Of a DNA stretch of 64,000 nt, positions 33,248-43,864 are shown one piece after another (positions within the stretch are counted from its first letter, which is position 1; each line of letters starts with the position of its first letter). The notes below the pieces were generated by a model. The model saw only the letters and a list, made by a program, of their open reading frames with translations, did not search any database and was not told the DNA's origin. The DNA lies in NCBI GenBank assembly GCA_029449245.1, contig JANATF010000005.1, positions 124,001-188,000 of the forward strand, written 5' to 3'. The position numbers were made by a program, and so were the translations under genes. The stretch is from Mortierella alpina (lineage: Eukaryota; Mortierellomycota; Mortierellomycetes; Mortierellales; Mortierellaceae).

Positions 33248-33660
33248 GGTGAAAGGTGATAATGAAGAGCACAATTGCTGGAATGGGGGAATACTTTTAT
33301 AGTTGGATATCCTGAAGGGAAGGACAAGGTGAAAGTGTGGGAAAAGAAGAGACGTAGGACACTTGCGCGTCACTTTTTGAATGACGACAAAAAACGATGC
33401 CCGTCCGCAGCGCCAGAAAATACTGCGGGCAATTTAGTTAAAAATTGAGGAGGGGACACAGCGGCGCCAATCCTTCCTTGATTAGGACAACGCGCCCGGA
33501 CAAGCCCTAGAGAACAAGGCAGATGGCAAGGCCTGAGAATGGTGGGTCTGCGCAACTTTATTGCTAATTTCTATGCCGATGTTACGCGAAAGCCATCACA
33601 GCCCCTTTCTGACGCACAATTCTGCCGATCTTTTGTCTGTGCCCTCAACAAGAAAGGCAA

Positions 33661-35585
33661 TTAAAACTATAAGGAAGACCCCATAAAAGAAGAACAAAGA
33701 AGAGTAAGCAACGCAGTTACGCAGCACCAGTGTTCCACAAGAATTCGCATGGATAGGAACGCAATAGAAAGATCGTCCGTACCCGAATCTGATAATTGCC
33801 GGCTTTGGTCATGTACCGCACCCACTTGACCGACTGGTAGTTGTTCTTTTCAAAGACCTTCAGGAATCTGACCAGCAGTCCAGAAGAGGTGAACATGAGC
33901 ACCTGAAAGTCCATCGAGATGGGGGGTCGCGACCATGCCTTCTTATGGGTCATGGCCGTCAGACTAGCCTCGCCCGTCAGTGTGTACTCGGACTGGCCTT
34001 GGAACCGAGAAATCCTATAGGGTGCAAAGAGTCGAGTTAGAAGCCACGATCAACTGCCCATACATATCTCGCAAGGATAAAGCCTGATTGTTGGTTCAAG
34101 ACGTACTTCCAGACGATAGAGTTATCGGCAGGGACATATTTCGCTTTGCCCGCAGACGCCGAGCAGGTGACGCCAGCTGTGTTGAGTGGGGTTGGGATGT
34201 TGAGGATGACATTGTTGGCATACAGCTTGGATGAGAAGTTGGCTTTGATCAAAATCCTGTATTCGATCTTGGATTTTCCAATCTCTGTCACCACTGGGTG
34301 GACTTTGAATGGGAGGTTGATGTTGTCCGATGTGCGATATCTATTTGTTAGATGGGCAAGTTAGAACACTTCCTCTTGTCCAGGCGAAAAGAAACAGGCG
34401 TTGCCCCATCATAGTTCGACAAAAACCACCAAGAGACAGAAAACCTTGTCGTACCTCATGAGCTCGAATTCACCATCGGGGGGTATAAAGCTGATTGTGC
34501 GGTCGCTGTCAAACCTTCCCAACTTTACACATTGATGGAACTGGCAGTCGTCAATCTCCACCGTGTTGGACGATTTCCTACTGTATGAAGGGCGACATGT
34601 CAGCAAATTTGGTCGAGTAGAATCCGCAATGTACTTTGTGTCGATGCTTAAACATGGCTCCCCTATTACCTCCTGTTGGAAGGGTCTTTATCCAGTAGAA
34701 CCTTGTCGTTGAGTCCAAATTTGCATTCTGGAGTTCCAGACAGATAAGCCCTCATCATGATCTGGCCAGCAACATCCGCACGAAGAACATTTCCTTGCGC
34801 ACTGAGCAACAAGTTGACAGATTCGATAACGTCGATGAAGGCCTCGTTCTTCCTGTACTTCACATCGCTCCTTCTCCATGATGTTGCTCCTGTTGCCTGA
34901 ATAGTAATCTTTGCAGAATCTTCCTTGATGGCTCTCTCCGACTTGACACTCTCTGTAGTGATGTACATCTTGAGAGTGTCTGCCTCGCTGTTTTGCGGGT
35001 ATCCAAAGTCCAGCACCTCTGTAATACACAAGAGGGGAAAAAAGTGTTCAGTGTCGCGTTGTAGGCAGCATCAAAAAAAGAGGCTCCTAAAGCTTAGCTA
35101 GATTATCCAGTTCACAAGATATCCATCTTACCATCCAGTAGCTCGTAGATCAAGACGAAGTTGGCTTTGACAGCCTCCTCATCAAACTTGCCAAAATACG
35201 ACCGCCCGACATTGATGACTCGATAACAAAACTCAAAGATCAGGGCTGCGTTGGCGTTCCATTTTGTGAGGGCGACGATGTAGAGGTTCTCGTGGCGGAC
35301 GTGAAAGAACGAGGTGGACCCGAGGGTGATGATGGGTGAGCGGATATCCGTGTTGGAGATGACTTGGATGCGGAAGATATCTGCAATCGAGCGTCTATAT
35401 TTATCCGTTTAAGAGCAATTATCTGCGTTAGCTTTCCATTGGCATCTGAGCTGGGCCTACTTTGACGACAGCCAAGGGATGATGATGAGGCAGAGAAGAG
35501 GAAGCGCATACTTGAGGTCCTGGCGGTAGAGTCTGGATATCAGAACTTCGCCCTTCTGGTTGTAGATGAAGAGTGCGCTGATCAT
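33661..35585 (-). CDS. APM4: AP-2 adaptor complex mu subunit
   Basis: The cargo-binding medium chain of the endocytic clathrin adaptor. Exons 35585-35512, 35394-35132, 35018-34670, 34577-34455, 34340-34107, 34014-33783 and 33666-33661 give 426 aa. The longin-like N-terminus is [20 protein letters not shown], with [28 protein letters not shown]-like [20 protein letters not shown] is followed by a linker containing [17 protein letters not shown]. The mu-homology domain has [54 protein letters not shown] and PTPLNTAGV. The end is [17 protein letters not shown]. The last exon is only TTTTAA, adding Phe and a stop after a 116-bp intron. Without that splice the frame would run to 33717. Mu2 rather than mu1 is chosen from the start and the [12 protein letters not shown] block. 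Confidence 0.93.
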
Positions 35586-37693
35586 GCTGGCTGATGTGCA
35601 ACTGAGTCGAGGTCCACGAGGATGATTACGGCTTCTTCGCTGTCTCCTGAGAATTGGACTCCTGTGGCGAGTCCTGTGGATGCTGCTGCTGCTGCCAATG
35701 GGTGTGCTGCCAGAGTGCTGGGGACAACTCCAGGACGAAGAGAAGAAGAAAAGAAGGGTGAAGGTGTGGATGGCAAGAGAGAGCGAGAGTGAATGAGGAG
35801 GAGAGAAGGAGAAGGAGAGCGGGGATGAGGAAGAAGACAAGGAAGCGCAAACGTGCCTTTGCCCTTAGGGAGACCGTCCAGCCAATGAGCTGGCGGCAAT
35901 AAACAATATGTGTTGTGTGGCGTACAGTACTGCCCTCCCACCTGCCTGGATATCTCACTTCACCAAACACACAGAACGCGTCTCTTTTCTCCCTCATCTC
36001 TCTCCTCTTCCATTCATCTTCAGAAGACTGGAGCCGCGTCAGCCTCCAGGTACCGAGCAATGCCCGAGTTGTTTGCCGCTGCTGCATCCCCGCCGTTCTC
36101 TTCTCTCCGAGTTCTGAAATCACCCTCCCTTTTACGCGTTCATGCACTTTTTCGAGCACGTCTCCATTTGCCACCCCTCCATGTGCTGCTGTGACCTTTG
36201 CCTGCCCATAGTACCCTCCAAGCGCATCCTTTGCTCTCACTCTCTTTCCTACCTCTCTGCTTGCACCTTCTCAGTCTTGTGCGGACTCTCTTCAACGTCG
36301 CAACCCCCCGCTAAAAACCCTAAAAAAGGCATGCCTGGCAGGCTGTTAATTCACATTGCTGGACTGGACTGATCCGCTTCCTTGAGAAGTCATTCAGGAC
36401 ATACGTGGTTCCTTTGAGTCGGCCTTACCAGCTGCTGGTGTGGCTGGTCGAGGTGGACCGTTGCTCCCGTCGATTCCCCCCTCTCACTTTGCTGTTGACG
36501 GTGGACACGGTTCTTACGGCCTGCTGGGAGGGCATATTAGTTCCCCGAACCCCTCCTTTTCTTTTCTTTCGAGTTTCATCTCCACCCTTATGGCCTAGCT
36601 AAACCCCGCGATGAAGATTAGAGGAAGCCCAAGGCTGTTGGGGGTACAAAAGAGTTGCTTGTAGGGGGACATAAAGAGTTCGAGAGGAAAGGAGTACCTT
36701 GCCTGATGCTAGCAGGAAATGGACAGTGGAAGTCCGAACGGACACTGCACACATTGTTCAACCATCCATTTTACAATTTTTCTACCACAATCACTCTCCT
36801 GGTCGCCGGCGAATGGAGCATTTCCGTTGTGTTCGAGAGTGGCAATGAACGCACCCTTCACCATTTATTTTCTTGGGCTTGAGAGGGGCCCTTTCTGCCT
36901 CCCGGACCCCCCTCTTTCATGTCGTTAGTTCCTTGGTTGGGGAAATAGTGGACTTTGTGGGCCAGTATTCCGACGGGCGTCCCGAGTGGATTCTTTGTCA
37001 CTGCCTTACACCAAAGACTGCGGCATAAAGTGGATTTGGCATTCGAGATTACAGAAAGTGTTTCTGCTGTCCCTCTCCCCTGAATGGCGGGACCTTTTCT
37101 TTTCTTTTTTGTTCTGTTTTTCTTTTTTGCAGCAGCGAAAAAACTTCACGGTTCTTTGACATGGTGCCTTGGACTTGACAATAAATTTTGGAAGGCAAAG
37201 AGATACACCCATCTTGGTGTATTGCCTTGTTATCACCTTCAACAAAAATACATCACAGCAAAAAGTTGGATTTCTAGGAGTGCCCTGGATCCCAGGATAG
37301 CTCCAAGACGATATTTCCTTCGACATTTCCTTCAGAGTCTCAGCAAGCAGTTGTTGACTCTAGCTTTATGGCGCCGTCATAAGCGTGAATGACTAGGAGT
37401 TTGATCTTCAATGCAAACTTCAAGATTTCGTGCTTCTGTGGACGTGACAGAACACCACAGTGGATCTTGTTCTATCCCTACCAGTCCCCGGTGAAGAGTG
37501 ACCCATCACTGTCTGGGGTCAGCCGCATCCTGAACAATCGCTGCGCGTTCCTGTACTAGAGCTCCACACTTTAGGCCCGGCGGATCGTCTTTGTTTGTGA
37601 TATATTTCTTCTTCGGGCTTTATAGTATCGAATGTCGCAACACTATAAAGAAATTGCTGTAACGGTTATCCTGATCCTGAGACGTTTGGCTCC
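35586..37693. other. Intergenic, 2.1 kb, no gene recognised
   Basis: The left part (35600-36300) is C/T-rich and probably the AP-2 mu leader. Between 36640 and 37690 there are only short frames with unconvincing sequence. I cannot support a gene, transposon or RNA here. Confidence 0.4.
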
Positions 37694-38722
37694 CTAGATC
37701 GCAAAGTTGTACTGGTATTCGGACTCTGTGTTCTGAGCGACCCACAAAATTGCAGCACTAGTCGTTCAAAAAGAGTGGTGTAAAGGAACAGCGTTAGCTG
37801 AATGGATGAATAAAAGACAAGACGCAAAAAGCGACGCTTTCAGAAACTCCATGCTGCTTACCTGCTCATGATAGAGGCATTCTGGATGACGTTACAGATG
37901 CCCCAAAAATTGAAAATCTCGCCATACCCAGGAAGGAGGTACTTGATACAGAGGACCGACTATCAAAAAAACAACGATTGCATTAGCTTTCCAAACGTCA
38001 AGGTCGCGAAGGATGTTCTCGTTCCTAACGACGCGGTTGCGGTGCGGTGCTCCTTACCACGGATCCTGCAAGTCCTCCAGCCATGAATGCGAATCCGACA
38101 AAAAGAAACACGCGTGCTTTCCATGCAACGCTGGTGCCGCCACCGCTGTTGAACGAGAAGGAGTCTCCTCTAAGTGCTGCTTTGTCGATACAGTTGATGC
38201 TAATACGAACGTACATGATATTCAAAGCGGAACAACAGGTTAGGTGTCTGCCCAACTTTCCTCAGTTCAATTCGTGATAAAACAAGGCTAACACGCATAT
38301 ACATATACAAATATGACGCCAACATACACAATCATGCCCAGAGTGCTGCAGATACCAGGCACCCAATCCACAAACGTTACAGAGACTTGCTTGTAACCGT
38401 TGTCATAGTTCCAGTTTTTGGAGCGGATAACCGCATCGATAAAGAACCACCAGCCCAGCGCAAACTGATTGTGAGTTTAAAAAAAAAGGCATGGCAAAAA
38501 AACGCGAAGTACTGTTGGGTTAGACAGCAAGGTCATTCAGCAGAGAGGAGAGTAGTGTGTTAAAGACGGGGTAAGAAGCGACAAGAGTAATGGACTTGCC
38601 AGGGCTCCTGAGACGTAGATTGCAGCGTCGCGCGCTTTGGGCCCTAGACGGGGTATCCTTGGCATAGGGAAGAGACATATGCGCTTGTGGTGTTCGCTAA
38701 GGCGGTTCCAGTGGTCTGACAT
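37694..38722 (-). CDS. VPS68: VPS68 / TMEM50 (UPF0220) membrane protein
   Basis: A four-helix membrane protein; in yeast VPS68 acts with VPS55 in late-endosome to vacuole sorting. Exons 38722-38600, 38464-38328, 38199-38058, 37959-37862 and 37757-37694 give 187 aa, close to yeast Vps68. Blocks are GALFALGWWFFIDAVI, VTFVDWVPGICSTLGMIVIN, CIDKAALRGDSFSF, ARVFLFVGFAFMAGGLAGSV and WGICNVIQNASIMS. The last exon reads SAAILWVAQNTESEYQYN. The first intron (135 bp) uses a GC donor, CTG|GCAAGT; only this donor keeps the phase. The others are GTATGT, GTAAGG and GTAAGC. It is divergent from NUO51 with 541 bp between the starts. Confidence 0.9.
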
Positions 38723-39263
38723 GGCTGACGATGAATTAATGGAAGTGGAGGTGAATGGATGGACGCTGGAAGAAGAAAAGGTGTGCGGGTCGTTGTCTGT
38801 CTGTGCAAGGGCGTTTCTTGACTCCGCAAACGAACCGCGTGAGCAACCCAAGGTCTACTCTGAAAGGGCCGTCATCGAAGTTAAGGGGTGAAACTGAGAC
38901 TTACTGCATGCTGCCAGTCGACTACTCCAGCTGCGACCTCACCTAGAGGAAGGCGGAGTAGGGCTAGGCTATGCTCTCGAATCCCACAGCTAACACGTAC
39001 TTGTGCCGGTCGAGGGTATCGAAGGCGAGTCCTTCGACCTCAATGATGGAACCCCCTCCTGCACAAGGCCATACAATCCCCTATGCATGCCGTGCGATCG
39101 ATCAACGCGTTGATTGGGTCACCGTATCGTGACAGTGCGCCTGCTGTATTTCGGACAACTGGGCTGGTCTCGGAGCTTTGGCTCGAGGAATTCGAATCCG
39201 ACCACCTCTTCTTTTTTTGTGTGTGTGTGTGCTTGTGCCATTCCTTACACAGAACCCATCATC

Positions 39264-41474
39264 ATGTTAAAGTCCACCGGCGTCTCGAAGGGTAAGAAGA
39301 TCGTCACGATGCTCAGCTGCTGACTGCAGCGAGACAGCACTCTGCCGGCCACTCGCTCACCCACCCGCGAGAACCATCCAGCCTAGCTCCGACTATCGGA
39401 TGAATTTGATCTTCAACCCCAGGAACATCGAGGCAACAGCGTCTTGCAATCTGATCTTGAACTGCCGCACGATGCACTAACCGCGTGCTATCTCCCTTCT
39501 TTGTATCTCGTTTCCTCTCCTCTTTCATTCGATTGCCTCATTCGGACCTCTGATCATCAACCTCCGTCGCCTCTCAATTCAACCGGACACTCGCCTATCC
39601 CCGTATGGCATCTCAAACACACTCACAGCTCTGTTGGCCGGAGCGCGCTCTCACAGGTCTTACGTGGCCAAGTCGGCTGTACGCGCCTTTGCCACGGCTG
39701 CTCCTGCCGACCCTGCTGTGCCTCCAGTCAGGACTAGCTTCGGAAGCTTGAAGGACGAGGATCGTATTTTCACCAACATCTACGGCTTCCACGACTACAA
39801 ACTCAAGGGCGCACTGAAGCGCGGAGACTGGTACAAGACCAAGGAGATCTTGCTCAAGGGTCACGAATGGATTCTCAGCGAGATGAAGGAGTCTGGATTG
39901 AGAGGGCGTGGAGGCGCTGGCTTCCCTTCAGGATTGAAGTGGAGCTTCATGAACAAGCCCCCAGATGGCCGGTAAGCATGCTCGCTGACGGATAACTACA
40001 CGAACTGCATCTTGACATGGATAGGCAGAAGCACAAACTCGGGAATCAGGATCAAGCATGCCCCGGGAGATTCTATGGAGGATTCTGCAATGAACAGCAA
40101 CGACATTTCGCGACGCCTCGCGACCTTGCGATACCTAGCAGCGTCTTTTCATCAGGTGCACTGCCTTCGTTCATTTCACTAGAAATACTGACAGACACTT
40201 CTGTTTCGTTTTCGCTGATCTAGTCCCCGTTACTTGGTTGTCAATGCTGACGAGGGAGAGCCCGGTACCTGCAAGGATCGCGAGATTATGCGTGGCGATC
40301 CTCATAAGCTCATCGAGGGATGCTTGGTTGCTGGACGTGCCATGAACGCCAACGCTGGTAAGCACCGTTTGTCTGGATAGTACGGCATATGCACTACGCC
40401 CTACAGGTTCTATGAAAACAGTAATGCTAATGCTCAAACCTCTCTCGTAGCATATATTTACATTCGAGGAGAGTTTTATAATGAGGCATCCAACCTCCAG
40501 GTCGCTATCAACGAGGCATACAAGGCAGGATTGATCGGCAAAAACGCCTGCGGATCAGGTTACGACTTTGATGTGTACATCCATCGTGGTGCAGGAGCCT
40601 ACATTTGCGGAGAGGAGACGGCACTGATCGAGTCCATCGAGGGTAAAGCTGGAAAGCCCCGCCTGAAGCCTCCATTCCCCGCCGATGTCGGTCTGTTCGG
40701 ATGCCCCACCACTGTCGCCAACGTCGAGACTGTTGCTGTTGCCCCCACAATCTTGAGACGTGGAGGCAAGTGGTTTGCTGGTTTCGGCCGCCCCCGTAAT
40801 GCAGGAACCAAGCTCTTCTGTATCTCTGGACACGTTAACAACCCCTGCACAGTCGAGGAGGAGATGTCGATCCCGCTGAAGGAGCTGATCGAGAAGCACT
40901 GCGGTGGTGTCAAGGGCGGCTGGGACAACTTGCTCGGAATCATCCCTGGAGGATCGTCTGTTCCAGTTCTGCCCCGTCAGATTTGCGACGATGTCTTGAT
41001 GGATTTCGATGCCCTTCGTGACGTCCAGTCAGGTCTTGGTACCGCGGCCGTTATCGTCATGGACAAATCAACGGATATTGTTTCGGCCATCTCCCGTCTT
41101 TCTGCATTTTACAAGCACGAGTCCTGTGGACAGTGCACCCCTTGCCGTGAGGGTACCTCTTGGCTCGCCAACATGATGACTCGCTTCGAGAATGGCCAGG
41201 CCCGCCCTCGCGAGATTGATATGATCGAGGAGCTTTCAAGGGAGATTGAAGGACACACCATTTGTGCTTTGGGAGATGCTGCTGCATGGCCTGTTCAGGT
41301 ACAATGTCGTATTTGCACTGTCGACTTTAATGATCAATGCTGATCGAGATGTGCTTTTCTAACATGTGTCTATTATTCGTTTCTTACGATCCGTAGGGAT
41401 TGATCCGCCACTTCCGTCCCGAGCTGGAGGCGCGCATGGCTCAGTTCAGGCAGGAGGCTCAGGTCCAGGTCTAA
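39264..41474 (+). CDS. NUO51: NADH dehydrogenase flavoprotein 1, 51-kDa subunit of complex I
   Basis: Holds FMN, the NADH site and iron-sulfur cluster N3. Exons 39264-39291, 39629-39971, 40224-40357, 40451-41298 and 41397-41474 give 476 aa. A short mitochondrial presequence ([20 protein letters not shown]) is split by the first intron. Binding motifs are [16 protein letters not shown] (NADH), [18 protein letters not shown] (FMN) and [31 protein letters not shown] is also present. The cluster ligands are in [12 protein letters not shown] plus a Cys in [13 protein letters not shown]. The last intron cuts just before GLIRHFRPE. Length and motifs are standard for the family. The mature exon sequence is strongly conserved, whereas the 338-bp first intron is plain. 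Confidence 0.96.
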
Positions 41475-41758
41475 AAGGAAATCTAGATCGGGAATGGCGC
41501 TTTTCGGAGGCGAAGAAAAATCCAACATAGAATACATGAATATATTGAGAGTAGATTGACCCCTGTTGCTGTGCCATCCTTCTGAAAAGCGTACAAACAA
41601 ACGTCCGACGCATAGAAGCGCCAGGTTGTGTCCAAAGAGCCGCTGAGGGACTCGAGCGCACCATGACTGTCCAACAAGCTGCGCAAAGTACTCTAGAGTT
41701 GCGATACGGCACGGCAGGAACAGAAAGCAGTCTTCCAAATTCCTTTTTGCCTTTTTGA

Positions 41759-42258
<500 letters not shown>

Positions 42259-42654
42259 AGTCGGTGTACAAGATATCGCATCCAGAACAACAATAAATCA
42301 CCATCATAGAGAGGATCCCTCGGACTCGCCTGTCTGCTTTTCGCTCTTCTGCGAGAATGCTCAGAGTGTACGAAGGATGGCAAGAACGGAGGTTCAAACA
42401 GAGGGTCGAGAGGTCAGAGGCACGTGAGACTGTGGAAGCAGTTGAGAACTTGAGCTTGAGCCAAGCATGTTTTCCTTCTCAAACCCGTTGCAGAAGGACA
42501 TCCACTATCGCCACCATTTCCATGCAAGCGCGCTGTTTCGTCGCCGCACCACTTCACCACTTACCACAACTTCATTCCGCAGCCGCAAGCTTTCTTTCTT
42601 TCTTTCTAACCCGCTCGCATCGACCACAGCGCTGCGGAACCTTCGAAACTCATC

Positions 42655-43510
42655 ATGGTCATGGTCTTTCAAGAGTTCCGCTGCAGAGGCGAAGTGATCC
42701 GGATCGCAATCGTCACCGACAGTGACGGCGAACAGTGCGTACTCTGGCGCGACATCAGGACAGCCTTCCCAGGCATGACCCGCATCCAGAACGGCAACGT
42801 GTTCGTGCCGATAGTCAAAGACAACAGGTTTTACAGGTACGTCTTTAGTCCAACAGCCTACCAGAAATTAAGAGACTACAAGTTTGTGAGAAGGCACTTG
42901 CGAGATTGGCAAAGAACTTATAGTGTCCCCTCACAGAAAGAAGCCGCACAGGATCCTTTACCATCCTGGCATCCTGCTTGATGTTATATACATGTCAGAT
43001 TCACCAAAGCCTCGGTCTTCAGGGGACGGTCTGGACGCTATGGATGTGCAACCCCATGGGCAAAATAGTAATCGTGAATCCCGTGCCAGTCCTTCGAGCT
43101 ACTGCACCGCTCACTCTGGAAGCTTTATGGGAGAATCGAGTGAAGCTGGAGGAAAATGCGCCACCACCGCGCCGCAGCAGAGTGCATCGGTGACGAGCCG
43201 CGATGGTTCTTCAGCGTCTTCAGCGTCTTCATCGACCGGCGGGGTAACCTCAGTAACTTCATTGCCAAATCAGACGGAGACAAAGCATGTAGCCAGACCG
43301 TGGTTTTCTGGCCTCATGCAGACGCTTCCGACCCTATCTACAAAATCAAAGGGGTCAGCGACAGCTGGATCGCCGCTGCACATGTCACTGTCATCAACCT
43401 CGCTGGCGAACGTGAATGCCTCCTGTGGATCACTTCCGAAATCCAAGTCGCAAGCAAGAATGCTTTCAGTTGTGCCTTCGTCAGTGACTTCAAGCAGTGG
43501 CGACTCTTAA
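42655..43510 (+). CDS. Hypothetical protein with conserved N-terminal module
   Basis: Two exons (42655-42836, 42937-43510) joined in phase 2 give 251 aa. The N-terminal 80 residues look like a folded module: FRCRGEVIRIAIVTDSDGE, VLWRDIRTAFPGMTRIQNGN and FVPIVKDNRFYR. After the splice it continues with KKPHRILYHPGILLDVIY. The rest is Ser-rich and low-complexity (SSASSASSSTGG). The splice is supported because both sides read through at RFYR-KKPHRI with clean GTACGT and CACAG sites. I do not recognise a named domain. It resembles lineage-expanded fungal proteins with a short N-terminal domain and a disordered tail, but I cannot confirm that. Start choice is the first ATG; the shorter start two codons later is equally possible. 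Confidence 0.65.
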
Positions 43511-43864
43511 GCGTCTCTTCTCGTCACATCGCTCTCGAATGGCTCAGGATAATTCCGAGCCTGCCCTGTTCCTGCAAGCGGTTGCCAAAAGGTCTTCATA
43601 GCAAGTAGTGTATGCATTGCATCGTATGAACATTTGTTTATAGTTTCGTCAGCATCTCTACTTCTCTCACCCCCTCACTCACTGCTGCCTTCTCCATATA
43701 TCTTGAGTGAGTATTACCACTTCACCTGTTTCCGCTCAATACACACCTCCAGTATTTCTTTGCTATATCCAATTGCTCCTTCAACGTTCGCGACCAAATG
43801 CTGTTTCTTTTTCAGATGGGGGTTTCTTTTCAATCTAAAATCTACTAGCAAGTGCTATCATGGA

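Noticed and set aside
36655-36928. Possible imperfect internal duplication
   Set aside because: The similarity is limited to short AT-rich words and could be chance.
39001-39110. Short inverted repeats that could suggest a tRNA
   Set aside because: No acceptor stem, anticodon loop or B-box pattern can be fitted.
40017-40223. Open frame inside the second NUO51 intron, a possible extra exon
   Set aside because: The family sequence is continuous from DGR to [11 protein letters not shown] when the intron is removed.
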